This document shows positions 46,586-55,770 of a stretch of DNA of 64,000 nucleotides, in pieces. The stretch spans positions 1 through 64,000 of the forward strand of contig CAYXPY010000002.1 of NCBI GenBank assembly GCA_964467345.1. The letters run 5' to 3'. Numbering within the stretch: the first letter of the stretch is position 1; each line of letters starts with the position of its first letter. The notes beneath the pieces were generated by a model. It did no database searches. It worked only from the letters and a program-made list of their open reading frames with translations, and had not been told where the DNA came from. This DNA is from SM1-50 sp964467345. GTDB lineage: Archaea; Thermoplasmatota; E2; DHVEG-1. A program made the translations under genes and the position numbers.

Positions 46586-48238
46586 ATGACACGAAATGTA
46601 CACGTGTATACGGGGAACAATCTCCGATGCAAAGGGTGGAAACAAGAAGCGATTCTCCGAATGCTTGAAAACAATCTTCAGAACGCTGAGATACCGGACA
46701 AGCTCATTGTCTATGGTGGGACCGGGAAAGCAGCACGCAACTGGAAATGTTATGATGCGATTGTCGATACATTAACACAATTGGAACCTGATGAAACAGT
46801 TCTGATTCAATCAGGAAAACCGGTCGCGGTCTTTCGGACCTGGACGACCGCACCACGAGTGCTCATCGCAAATTCAAATCTTGTTCCTCATTGGAGCACC
46901 TGGGAGCACTTCAGGGAACTGGAACAACGTGGATTAACCATGTATGGGCAGATGACGGCAGGATCATGGTGCTACATCGGTACACAAGGAATTATCCAAG
47001 GGACCTACGAGACGTTTGCTGCCTGTGCACAAAAACATTTCAAAAGCACCCTTAAAGGAAAAATCGTTCTCACCGGTGGTCTTGGCGGCATGGGTGGTGC
47101 TCAACCTCTTGCAGTGACCATGAACCAGGGTGTGTGCCTTGCGGTAGAATGCGACGAGAAACGCATTGATAGAAGAATCAAAGCAGGGTTCTGTGATAAA
47201 AAAATAAAAGATAGCGATGAAGCAGTCGAACTGATCAAGCAAGCAAGAGACGACAAGACACCGTTATCCGTTGTTCTTCTTGGGAATTGCGCAGATATCC
47301 TCCCACAGCTAGTAAAAGACGGGTTCAAACCAGATGTCGTTACCGATCAAACCTCTGCTCATGATGAATTACAGGGATATGTTCCCGCAGGATACTTCGG
47401 TGTGACTTTGAAACAAGCAACAGCACTACGGAAAAACAATCCAAAGAAATACATCAAACTCTCCATGGAAAGTATGAGGAAACATTGCAAAGCATTACTT
47501 GATTTTCAGAAAAAAGGATCAGTGGTGTTCGACTATGGAAACAACCTCCGTGGACAAGCACTGAAAGCAGGATTAAAGAACGCGTTTGATTACCCAGGGT
47601 TTGTTCCAGCTTACATCAGACCGATGTTCTGTGTGGGCCGAGGACCGTTCCGTTGGCTTGCCCTCACAGGCAACCCAGATGATATCATAAAAACCGATCA
47701 AGCAGCACTCAAGTTATTCCCAAACGATGCTGTCTTAACAAACTGGATTACCCTTGCGGAGAAACACCTGCCCTGGGAGGGGTTACCCGCTCGTGTGTGT
47801 TGGCTTGGATATGGAGAACGAGCAGAATTCGCTCTCACCATAAATAAAATGGTCCGAGAAAAAGAAATCGGACCGATCGCGATAACCAGAGATCACCTTG
47901 ACAGCGGCAGCGTTGCATCGCCCTACAGGGAGACGGAGTCGATGCGGGATAAAAGTGATGCGATTGCTGACTGGCCATTGCTCAATGCCTTACTCAACTG
48001 TGCGGCTGGAGCAGATAGTGTTCATATACATAACGGTGGGGGTGTAGGTATTGGTTTTTCCACACATGCGGGAATGGTCGTTGTCTGCGATGGAACGAAA
48101 GAGACAGACGAACGCATCAAACGAGTTTTTACAACAGACCCAGGGATAGGCGTTGCTCGCCATGCGGATGCAGGATACCAAGATGCCATAAACCTCGTCA
48201 GAAAATCTGATATCCATGTTCCGATGATACGGAAATAA
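46586..48238 (+). CDS. hutU: Urocanate hydratase
   Basis: Second step of histidine degradation: adds water to urocanate using tightly bound NAD+. The 550-residue protein carries the NAD-binding GGLGGMGGAQPLAVTMNQG, DQTSAHDELQGYVP, YIRPMFCVGRGPFRW and the C-terminal SVHIHNGGGVGIGFS signatures. The ATG at 46586 gives the standard start; an upstream ATG at 46556 would add ten residues. hutH converges from the other side, 25 bases away. Imidazolonepropionase and the formiminoglutamate steps are not in the window. Confidence 0.95.
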   Translation: MTRNVHVYTGNNLRCKGWKQEAILRMLENNLQNAEIPDKLIVYGGTGKAARNWKCYDAIVDTLTQLEPDETVLIQSGKPVAVFRTWTTAPRVLIANSNLVPHWSTWEHFRELEQRGLTMYGQMTAGSWCYIGTQGIIQGTYETFAACAQKHFKSTLKGKIVLTGGLGGMGGAQPLAVTMNQGVCLAVECDEKRIDRRIKAGFCDKKIKDSDEAVELIKQARDDKTPLSVVLLGNCADILPQLVKDGFKPDVVTDQTSAHDELQGYVPAGYFGVTLKQATALRKNNPKKYIKLSMESMRKHCKALLDFQKKGSVVFDYGNNLRGQALKAGLKNAFDYPGFVPAYIRPMFCVGRGPFRWLALTGNPDDIIKTDQAALKLFPNDAVLTNWITLAEKHLPWEGLPARVCWLGYGERAEFALTINKMVREKEIGPIAITRDHLDSGSVASPYRETESMRDKSDAIADWPLLNALLNCAAGADSVHIHNGGGVGIGFSTHAGMVVVCDGTKETDERIKRVFTTDPGIGVARHADAGYQDAINLVRKSDIHVPMIRK

Positions 48239-48263
48239 CAAAACCGATGGAACAGGGATTCAT

Positions 48264-49787
48264 TTACCCTAGATTACCAACGACCGCTTCAACCTCATGG
48301 AGGATTTCACAGGATTTCACCAGCTCCTTCATCCGTGTATGGTCAGGGTATAAGGGTCGATCCTCATCAAGGAACTTCACATATTTTCGGATAACCTCTT
48401 TTGCTTTGGAGACTCCTGTTCCGCATGAGTAGTCCCGGAAATCCAAGGCCTGGGCTGCAGCCATGAACTCAATCCCTAGCACCCCGTAGGCGTTATCAAG
48501 GATCTGGAAATTTTTTATCGCAGTGGTCATCCCCATGGACACGAAATCCTCCTGGTCCGCCGCAGCAGGAATCGACTGTATCGATGCGGGTGCAGAAAGA
48601 ATCCTTTGTTCAACAATGAGAGCATCAGCGGTATACTGACTCAGCATAAGACCGGAGAACATCCCTGCTCCTTTTGTTAAAAACGCGGGAAGGCCGACAT
48701 TCAAAGCAGGGTTATTCAAACGGTTCATCCGCCGCTCAGACATCACTGAGACCATGGTGATAGCGGTTCCAGCCATATCCATTGGCAATGAGACCGGGGT
48801 CCCCTGGAAGTTCGCCCCGGAAAGCTGCAGGTTCTCATCAGGGAAGAAAATCGGGTTATCCCCCACGCCATTCAGCTCTGTTTCGACCTGGGATCGTGCG
48901 TACGCAAGTGCATCATGGGCAGTACCAATCACCTGTGGAGTGGATCGCATCGAATAGGCATCTTGTATCTTACATTTCATCTTCCCTTCAATGAGATCCC
49001 CGCCTTTGATGAGTTTCTGGATCGCCAATGCACTGCGTATAGCGCCTGGAAACCCACGAGCCTGATGAATCTTGACCGTATATGGTTTCATGTTTGCCTT
49101 AAGCGCCTCCAGAGACATTGCGGCGGCAATCTCCGCCTGTTTTAACCAGTTATCCGCATCATACAAGAAAAGACCACTCATCGCAGTCAGCAGATTCGAT
49201 CCGTTAATGATCGCTAACCCATCCCGGGCTTGTAGACCGGGGATAGGAATCCCTGCTTTCTTCAGAGCAGCTTTCCCGTCGAGAAGTTCTCCTTTGTAAT
49301 ATGCTTTTCCTTCACCCATCATAAGCAACGCGATTTGTGCCATAGGGGCAAGATCTCCACAGGCCCCAACCGATCCTTTCTGGCAGACATAGGGTGTCAG
49401 GCCTTTATTCAGCATCTCGACAAGTGTTTGTGTAATCTCAGGTCGACACCCGGAATTCCCATGTGCATGGACATTCACCCGCGCCAGCATCGCACCACGG
49501 ACATACTCGATAGGCGCTGGGTCTCCAATCCCTGCTGCATGATTATAAATCAGATATTTCTGGAATTCTTTCATCTGGGTATCGTTCAGGACTACTTCGG
49601 AAAATTCACCGATACCGGTGTTGACCCCGTACATTATCTCATGTGATTTGATTTTATTTTCAAGCATCGCCCGGCATGCCTTGATCCTGGAGAGTGCATC
49701 AGGATGAAGTGTAATAGGTTCGTTGTTTCGCGCGACGTTTACAAGTTTCTCAATACTTAATCCAGACCCGTTGATTACAAGAGTCAT
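48264..49787 (-). CDS. hutH: Histidine ammonia-lyase with Ala-Cys-Gly at the MIO site
   Basis: First step of histidine degradation, forming urocanate and ammonia. At 507 residues it is of normal length, with the N-terminal YGVNTGIGEFSEV, NLQLSGANFQGTP and the late QEDFVSMG signature. The usual MIO-forming tripeptide Ala-Ser-Gly is Ala-Cys-Gly here (GSVGACGDLAP): Cys143, encoded by TGT, replaces the Ser143 of the Pseudomonas numbering. The S143C mutant of the Pseudomonas putida enzyme is reported to form the prosthetic group and be active, so this enzyme is probably functional. It is convergent with hutU and does not overlap it. Confidence 0.94.
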   Translation of the reverse strand: MTLVINGSGLSIEKLVNVARNNEPITLHPDALSRIKACRAMLENKIKSHEIMYGVNTGIGEFSEVVLNDTQMKEFQKYLIYNHAAGIGDPAPIEYVRGAMLARVNVHAHGNSGCRPEITQTLVEMLNKGLTPYVCQKGSVGACGDLAPMAQIALLMMGEGKAYYKGELLDGKAALKKAGIPIPGLQARDGLAIINGSNLLTAMSGLFLYDADNWLKQAEIAAAMSLEALKANMKPYTVKIHQARGFPGAIRSALAIQKLIKGGDLIEGKMKCKIQDAYSMRSTPQVIGTAHDALAYARSQVETELNGVGDNPIFFPDENLQLSGANFQGTPVSLPMDMAGTAITMVSVMSERRMNRLNNPALNVGLPAFLTKGAGMFSGLMLSQYTADALIVEQRILSAPASIQSIPAAADQEDFVSMGMTTAIKNFQILDNAYGVLGIEFMAAAQALDFRDYSCGTGVSKAKEVIRKYVKFLDEDRPLYPDHTRMKELVKSCEILHEVEAVVGNLG

Positions 49788-49901
49788 GACAGAGCCTCCG
49801 TTTCTCGGTAAGGTGATACGGGTATAAAATAAGAGGGTATTAAGGTTCTCGGTGTTGTATCCTGCAAAATGAAGAAAAAGATAGGGAGAACAACCAGAAT
49901 C

Positions 49902-51254
49902 TCAGGGTAAGAAGACGACATTCAAGACCAATGGACCCAGGAGAAAACCAGACGCACGTTTGGTCACTTGATCCGTATTAGATGCAGAGGCGCTGCACTT
50001 GATTTCAATCTTTCCGATTCTAAAGAGTCGAGCCTGTACCTCTAACGTATTTTCAGGGGTGAGCTGCGCTATGGAATTTGAAGTAGTGACGTTGACAAAA
50101 CCAAACAGCCCTCCTGTGATCTCAATTTCGCCAGTGACCTCTTCTGCACTGACGTCACCACGGTTGACTATCTGTGAAGTGACACCAAACCCACCAGTGA
50201 TGCTTTTGATCTCCAGAACCGGTCTTGGCTGAAGAGCCATCTGTGCAAGGGTTGCCAGGATAAGCCGGGAGAATCGAGTCGAATAACTCAGATTCATATG
50301 TTCAATCGTATCTTCTGCTGAATGATAGTAATCATTGAAATTATATTCATGATAAAAGACCGCATCATACCCATATTGCCAGAAGGAATAATGATCACTC
50401 CCCCATGATTCCCCCTGAGGAAGTAACTCGATGTCGATATACTCCGCATAAAGCTGGCTGATGCTCTGGGTGTACTCAACAATCCACTCAGAGGCAGCAT
50501 TTTCAAAGATTTTACCGGTTGTCGCATCATATGTCGAGAGGGCAAACCCTATCATATCTGCGTTTAAAACCGCAATAATCGCATCATTGTTGTTGTATGC
50601 ATCTTCTGCATAATGACTGCTTCCGATCAACCCCTGCTCTTCTCCTGAGAAACATACAAATCGAACGGTATGATAAAACTCATAGTTCCTCATGATGCTT
50701 GCTGCAGCAAGCACTGCTGCGACACCAGAGCCGTCATCATCTGCCCCAGGGCTTGATGCAACAGAATCATAATGAGCACAGATGATCAAGATATTGGTTG
50801 AATTAGAGCCAGGCAATGTTGCCTCGATATTACTCCCAGATACCGTGGTATCGGTATAATTATGAAACCGTACCGTTAAACCCATATCGTCGAACGTATC
50901 ATAGAGATACCGACCTGCCTGGTCACATGCCTCAGTACCTGAAAGACGAGGACCAAAACTCGTCAAATCCTCCAAATACCCAAGGATAAGTGATTCGTTT
51001 AATTGTTCAAGTAACTCAACAATATCAATATCAGCAGATTGCGGGGGGTGGAGAGAAAAGGGAGAGTCCCGAGGCACTACAGTGACCTGTTTTAACTCGT
51101 CTTTGCTTTGGATATACGCTGGTTTATGAGGCTCATCAAAGGCACTAGTAGTAACGGACTCGGCAAAAGTATAACCCGGGAGAAGTAAAAAACAGGTGAG
51201 AATGATGACGACATAGACGTTTCCTACATGACATGTGGCTCGCTTCGTTTTCAT
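49902..51254 (-). CDS. Secreted M28-family zinc aminopeptidase
   Basis: A 450-residue exported peptidase: an N-terminal signal segment (VVIILTCFLLLPGYTFA), a linker, and an M28 domain with the two-zinc ligands in HYDSV, GADDDGSG, the catalytic EE of SGEEQGL, the Asp of NADMIG and the His of YYHSAEDT. It ends in a beta-sandwich of about 90 residues. It probably trims amino acids from peptides released by the C25 peptidases; leucine- or glutamine-type specificity cannot be read. Transcribed alone, on the same strand as hutH upstream of it. Confidence 0.92.
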   Translation of the reverse strand: MKTKRATCHVGNVYVVIILTCFLLLPGYTFAESVTTSAFDEPHKPAYIQSKDELKQVTVVPRDSPFSLHPPQSADIDIVELLEQLNESLILGYLEDLTSFGPRLSGTEACDQAGRYLYDTFDDMGLTVRFHNYTDTTVSGSNIEATLPGSNSTNILIICAHYDSVASSPGADDDGSGVAAVLAAASIMRNYEFYHTVRFVCFSGEEQGLIGSSHYAEDAYNNNDAIIAVLNADMIGFALSTYDATTGKIFENAASEWIVEYTQSISQLYAEYIDIELLPQGESWGSDHYSFWQYGYDAVFYHEYNFNDYYHSAEDTIEHMNLSYSTRFSRLILATLAQMALQPRPVLEIKSITGGFGVTSQIVNRGDVSAEEVTGEIEITGGLFGFVNVTTSNSIAQLTPENTLEVQARLFRIGKIEIKCSASASNTDQVTKRASGFLLGPLVLNVVFLP

Positions 51255-51376
51255 AAGATCCCCGATATTTTCTTTTTTACTATCTCTATATATTTCATTG
51301 TGTTATATATAAATTTTTGTACCTACCATGGGCACTGCAGTTCAGTAATAAAGAAGAAAAAAAGGAAAAAAAGGCA

Positions 51377-52909
51377 TTAGGTCAACGGACCATGCTTCCA
51401 GAGTTCCTCACGCATAGGTCTGCCGGTTTTTTTCTCCCATTCCTTTATAGGCACGGAATGTTTCTCACGGATTTTATCACCATACCCTAACCCATTATAG
51501 GAACAGAACGGGATGATTCCTTCTTCAGTGGTATAGTGGATGCAGCACCGCTCCAGCCTATGGAGATTCAGGTTAAACGTATCCATGAACCACATCGTCC
51601 CGACGAAGAGGCTTTTATAATGGAAGCCACGTAACGAATCATAGCTCCCACCAACAGCAGCATCAATCAGTATCTTTTTTAAATCAAAACCTTTTGGTGC
51701 TTTTTCCTTATCTACAAATTTATCAACATTCTTAAGGAAAGACGCACCGATCCGAACTTTCTTTAACGGCCCTTTCACTTGTGCTTGCTCGTTGATAAAC
51801 GACATGAATTTTTCGACATCAATAAACCTCGTAATCGGCAAGGGTTTTCCATCTTCAAGGAAAATATAGGTCGCACCACCACACCCCGGGTGAGCGGTGA
51901 ACTCGACCTGTTTTTCACCTTTCAACGACTCGATCAACTCAGAGATCGGGTAGACAAAGGGAACAGGGTAGAAATCATCCCGGGAGATCATGCCATTAAA
52001 TTCTTTTTCAATTACCTCCAGCATACGGACATAATCGACCCGTTGCTTCTCCCGTTTCTCATCCTTGATTTTTGTGATACGCCCACAGAAAGAGACCGGC
52101 TGGAAATTCACTCCTCGGATGATATCGATGTTATCAAGAGCAAACTGGATTATCTTCCCAGTCTCATGAAGATTCTTCTCACCGATGATAACAGGGACCA
52201 GGACTGCCCGAAGGTTTGCTTCTCGGAAGTTCTCGATCGTCTGAACCAACTGATCAATCCAAGGGTTTGTTTCTTTGGTTATCCCATCGAAACTCATATA
52301 GACGGTGTTGACCTTTGCCTCTTTTATTTTCTTGCAATACTCAACACTTTCAGCAAGTTTAATCCCATTGGAATTGAGTTGGATATGGGAAAAACCTGTT
52401 TCCCGCGCCATCCGAATGATGTCGAAGAGATCCTCCCGGATCGTCGGCTCACCACCTGTTATCTGGATGGCTTTCGAACCCATGGGTCGTTCATTGCGAG
52501 CTTGCTGCAGCATAGTTTTAATCTCATCTAATGAAGGCTCATAGACGTACCCTGCGGCACCTGCGTTCATGAAGCAGTAGCTGCACCGGAGGTTACATCG
52601 ATTTGTCACCAACAGATTCGTCAGCACACTTTGTGACCGATGTTCAGGGTAAAGCAGTGGGTCATCAAACAACGAGGGTTTCACATCGGGATTGGGATCA
52701 CCCCGCTTTTCAAATTTCATCCAGCGTTCATACAACCCAATATCACCGAAGTAAATATCCTTAAAATCACCATGTTCATCGCATGTTTTCTCAATCCAAA
52801 CCTTACCGCCATCCTCAACGATCCGTGCATCGATCTTTTGGATTTTTCCAGCTTGGAAACAAGCTGGGCATACCGATGATGTCTTCTCTAATACCTTCAT
52901 ATCTGTCAA
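51377..52909 (-). CDS. Radical SAM protein, tetraether-lipid-synthase (Tes)-like
   Basis: A 510-residue protein of the MJ0619/Tes family. The N-terminal CPAC (Cys14, Cys17) and CDEHG (Cys43) form an extra metal site, the radical SAM core has CNLRCSYC (Cys105, Cys109, Cys112) followed by the family's AGAAGYVYEPS, and a C-terminal RCCIHYTTEEGIIPFCSYN supplies more cluster ligands. Tes joins two archaeol phytanyl chains to make caldarchaeol/GDGT membrane lipids. Several paralogous families share this layout, so the exact reaction is inferred. Transcribed alone, diverging from the rpe region. Confidence 0.82.
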   Translation of the reverse strand: MTDMKVLEKTSSVCPACFQAGKIQKIDARIVEDGGKVWIEKTCDEHGDFKDIYFGDIGLYERWMKFEKRGDPNPDVKPSLFDDPLLYPEHRSQSVLTNLLVTNRCNLRCSYCFMNAGAAGYVYEPSLDEIKTMLQQARNERPMGSKAIQITGGEPTIREDLFDIIRMARETGFSHIQLNSNGIKLAESVEYCKKIKEAKVNTVYMSFDGITKETNPWIDQLVQTIENFREANLRAVLVPVIIGEKNLHETGKIIQFALDNIDIIRGVNFQPVSFCGRITKIKDEKREKQRVDYVRMLEVIEKEFNGMISRDDFYPVPFVYPISELIESLKGEKQVEFTAHPGCGGATYIFLEDGKPLPITRFIDVEKFMSFINEQAQVKGPLKKVRIGASFLKNVDKFVDKEKAPKGFDLKKILIDAAVGGSYDSLRGFHYKSLFVGTMWFMDTFNLNLHRLERCCIHYTTEEGIIPFCSYNGLGYGDKIREKHSVPIKEWEKKTGRPMREELWKHGPLT

Positions 52910-52990
52910 CCATCTCCAGAATCCAAAAGACCTATATGTCTTTTTCTTTATAGATTTAACTATTCCTTAAGTGGCATCTGATAAAAATAT

Positions 52991-53117
52991 GGGATGGGAT
53001 GGGCAGGCCTTATGAAAAAAATGGTGTTCGGCCTGCACCATATCGGTGTTCGTAAAACGGGATGGGCAGTTCATCTATAAAAGGCTACGCTGTCAAAATA
53101 CCATTTTGACAAAATGG
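52991..53117. other. Intergenic region with repeats and competing hairpins, upstream of rpe
   Basis: The 281-base region between the Tes-like gene and rpe holds no open frame. GGGATGGGCAG occurs twice (52996-53006 and 53059-53069) and GGTGTTCG twice (53023-53030 and 53045-53052). GCAGGCC (53003-53009) pairs with GGCCTGC (53030-53036), ATGGTG with CACCAT (53036-53041), and CACC with GGTG (53045-53048). Further on GTCAAAAT/ATTTTGAC (53092-53110) competes with CCATTTT/AAAATGG (53101-53117). It could be a structured RNA, a regulatory leader or an eroded repeat element. Confidence 0.45.
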
Positions 53118-53151
53118 CATCCTGAAGAGGACTTCTGGAAGTATCATTTAG

Positions 53152-53160
53152 TTTTATAAG
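53152..53160 (+). promoter_or_regulatory. TATA box of rpe
   Basis: TTTTATAAG is 31-39 bases before the ATG at 53191, the spacing of a near-leaderless archaeal transcript. A second TATA-like CTATAAAAGG lies upstream at 53075-53084. Confidence 0.45.
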
Positions 53161-53190
53161 GGCTTTACCCATATCATCTACTGATATTCT

Positions 53191-53841
53191 ATGGTTATTA
53201 TCGCACCTTCGATTCTCTCCGCGGATTTCACCCGGCTTCATGATGAAATCAAGGCGGTAACCGCTGCCGGTGCCGAATGGCTCCATATCGATGTAATGGA
53301 TGGCCATTTCGTCCCAAACATTACCATAGGACCTGTTGTTGTTGAGAATATTCGGAAGAAAACATCATTATTTCTTGATTGCCATCTTATGATACAGAAT
53401 CCTGAAAAATACATAGAGCCGTTTAAGAAAGCAGGGGCAGATTTGATTACTATTCACTGGGAGAGTGTGTCTGATCCGCTCAGCATCATAAAAAAAATAA
53501 AACAATTGGGATGTAAAGCAGGTATATCTATTAATCCAGAAACGCCTTTTGAAAAGATAAAAGAGATCGTCCCAGAGGTTGACTTAGTGCTCATCATGTC
53601 TGTACACCCCGGTTTCTCAGGTCAGAAGTTTATCCAGGATGTCGTCCCAAAGCTTACCAAAGCAAGTGAATTAATCAAAAAGCAAAAAAAACAGATTTAT
53701 CTGCAGATTGATGGTGGTATCAACAACCAGAACGCCGGGCTTGTGAAAAAGAACGGGGCAGATGTGCTGGTCGCGGCAAGTTTTATTTTTAACAGCACGG
53801 ATTACCACAAAGCGATTAACCAGTTAAAGGAAGCAAAATAG
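53191..53841 (+). CDS. rpe: Ribulose-phosphate 3-epimerase
   Basis: Interconverts ribulose 5-phosphate and xylulose 5-phosphate. The 216-residue TIM barrel has the N-terminal IIAPSILSADFTRL, metal ligands in HIDVMDGHFVPN and DCHLMI, the SVHPGFSGQKF loop and the C-terminal QIDGGINNQNA. It converges on tpiA, 6 bases apart, giving two sugar-phosphate enzymes side by side. Archaea often lack this enzyme, so its presence implies a non-oxidative pentose-phosphate route. Confidence 0.95.
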   Translation: MVIIAPSILSADFTRLHDEIKAVTAAGAEWLHIDVMDGHFVPNITIGPVVVENIRKKTSLFLDCHLMIQNPEKYIEPFKKAGADLITIHWESVSDPLSIIKKIKQLGCKAGISINPETPFEKIKEIVPEVDLVLIMSVHPGFSGQKFIQDVVPKLTKASELIKKQKKQIYLQIDGGINNQNAGLVKKNGADVLVAASFIFNSTDYHKAINQLKEAK

Positions 53842-53847
53842 ATGGTT

Positions 53848-54522
53848 TCACTGGATACCTGCGGCTAAATCTTTTAGGACTTCAGCTTTGTTTTTTGCTT
53901 TTACGACACCACTTGCCAGAAGCACCCCATCGGCGCCAAGCTCTATTGCTTTGCGTACGTCTTTTCCGTTCTTCACACCGGCTCCACAGAGAATTTTTAC
54001 TGTTTTGTTGATACTTTTTACGGCTTGCACTGTCGTGCTTACTATCCCCGGGTCTGCGGTGGTGACCGAAACATCACCTCCGATAAGCTCCGGAGGCTCT
54101 ACAGCAATCATTGAAGGCGAAAAGGTCGCTGCAGCCCTGGATGTCGCTACATTGTTCGTACAGACAAGACTCTCCAGTTCAAGGTCCTTTGCCCTCCTGA
54201 TACATGTATCGATATCGGCGAGAAGAAGACGATGTTCACTATGATTAATCAGAGTGCCGATCGCCCCTGCGGATTTCACTGCTTCCGGCAGAGTCCATCC
54301 AGTGCTACTGCCAGGTTTAATCGGATCGATGTGCTGTGCATACACAGGGATATGTGTTTCTTTGACGCACAGAGCGATATCACAGGCCTGCACCGCGATT
54401 GCCATACTCACATTGGTCTCCTGGGAGATTTTACTCATTAATTGAGCTAGTTGCACGGCCTGTGCGCCAGTTGCCTCAGTATAAGTTTTCACATTTAACA
54501 CAATAGTCGGGGTTCGTAACAT
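53848..54522 (-). CDS. tpiA: Triosephosphate isomerase (archaeal short type)
   Basis: Interconverts glyceraldehyde 3-phosphate and dihydroxyacetone phosphate. At 224 residues it is the short archaeal form. N-terminal LNVKTY with the active-site Lys, the loop INHSEHR with the catalytic His, VAVEPPELIGG with the catalytic Glu, and the phosphate-binding GAGVKNG and GADGVLLASG are all present. It starts upstream of a small A/T-rich spacer before the DRG GTPase gene on the same strand. Confidence 0.96.
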   Translation of the reverse strand: MLRTPTIVLNVKTYTEATGAQAVQLAQLMSKISQETNVSMAIAVQACDIALCVKETHIPVYAQHIDPIKPGSSTGWTLPEAVKSAGAIGTLINHSEHRLLLADIDTCIRRAKDLELESLVCTNNVATSRAAATFSPSMIAVEPPELIGGDVSVTTADPGIVSTTVQAVKSINKTVKILCGAGVKNGKDVRKAIELGADGVLLASGVVKAKNKAEVLKDLAAGIQ

Positions 54523-54603
54523 AGGGCACTTCTCACCTTACCTGCGTAGGATGGTAATCGAAAAGACAAATAAATAAGCTTCCTCTATGTCTGATGATTT
54601 ATT

Positions 54604-55713
54604 TTATTTGGTCACAACAATTGTCAGGACATCTTGATCCTTTAACACATGCTCAAGACCCACTTTCTGACCAGAATGCTTTGCCGACGGACCCCAGACC
54701 GAGGCATACCGGAAGTTGCGATAAAAATCACGATGGATATGTCGACATGCATCAGCAACGGTTTGACCTTCCAGTAAAATCATTGGTTGCATATAATCAG
54801 CTTTTTTCCCCACCGGCTTCATAAAGATCCGGATAAGACGAAGATGTAAAAAGATCTGTTCTTTGAGATGATCTAAATTGTCTTTATTTTTTGCAGAGAT
54901 TGCGACAACATCCCATCGTTTTTGATGTAACAGATTGATAGCGTTTTGAAGGACGTCTGTTGGGATAAGGTCTGTTTTATTTATTGCTACAAGAGCAGAG
55001 ATGTACACTCGGTTCTGGGCGAACGCATCGATAAGCTGATCTTCAGTGATGTCCTCCCGCAGGGTGATATCCGCGTTAATGACAAACTCAGATGCTATCG
55101 ATTTGATGATGAGTTCGTTAAGAACGGTTAAGGGGACCGTGGTGTTTACCGTTATGCCGCCATAGGCCTTTTTACTGATAACGACATCAGGTTTCTTCTG
55201 ATTGAGTCGGACCCCGGCCAGGTGAAGCTCCTGTTCGATTAAATCAAGTTGCTGGAGATCAAATGCATCAATCATGAGAAGGAGGAGATCAACACTTCGC
55301 ACAGCAGAGATAACCTCCCGACCGCGTCCGCGACCTTTGGAAGCGCCCACGATAAGACCGGGTAAATCAAGAATCTGAATCTCAGCACCCTTGTATTTCA
55401 TCATCCCTGGGATGGTTTCCAATGTCGTGAAATCATAGTCACCGACCTTGCTTTCCGCAGCGGTGAGTTGATTTAGCAATGTGCTTTTCCCGACACTAGG
55501 GAAACCAACGATTCCAACAGTCACATCCCCGGTTTTTTTAATGGAGAAACCTTTGCCTTTCGCTCCTGCACTTTTTCGTTTCTCACCAAGCTCCCGTAAC
55601 CGTGCTATCTTTGCCTTTAATCGACCGATATGATGTTCTGTTGCCTTGTTCTTCTGGGTTTTGAAAATCTCATCTTCAATTGCCTTGATCTGCTGCTCTA
55701 ATGACGTATCCAT
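54604..55713 (-). CDS. DRG/Rbg-type GTPase with C-terminal TGS domain
   Basis: A 369-residue OBG-HflX-superfamily GTPase, closest in layout to eukaryal DRG and archaeal homologues. A helical N-terminus (to about residue 60) precedes the G domain with GFPSVGKST (about 69-77), DLPGLI and NKTDLI, and the C-terminal TGS domain has VWGPSAKHSGQKVGLEHVL. DRG proteins bind ribosomes and help translation. Transcribed on one strand with tpiA and arcC. Confidence 0.93.
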   Translation of the reverse strand: MDTSLEQQIKAIEDEIFKTQKNKATEHHIGRLKAKIARLRELGEKRKSAGAKGKGFSIKKTGDVTVGIVGFPSVGKSTLLNQLTAAESKVGDYDFTTLETIPGMMKYKGAEIQILDLPGLIVGASKGRGRGREVISAVRSVDLLLLMIDAFDLQQLDLIEQELHLAGVRLNQKKPDVVISKKAYGGITVNTTVPLTVLNELIIKSIASEFVINADITLREDITEDQLIDAFAQNRVYISALVAINKTDLIPTDVLQNAINLLHQKRWDVVAISAKNKDNLDHLKEQIFLHLRLIRIFMKPVGKKADYMQPMILLEGQTVADACRHIHRDFYRNFRYASVWGPSAKHSGQKVGLEHVLKDQDVLTIVVTK

Positions 55714-55770
55714 GGATGTACCGACTCTGAATGCACAGGAAGCATATAAAAAACACGTTTGAATAAAAAT

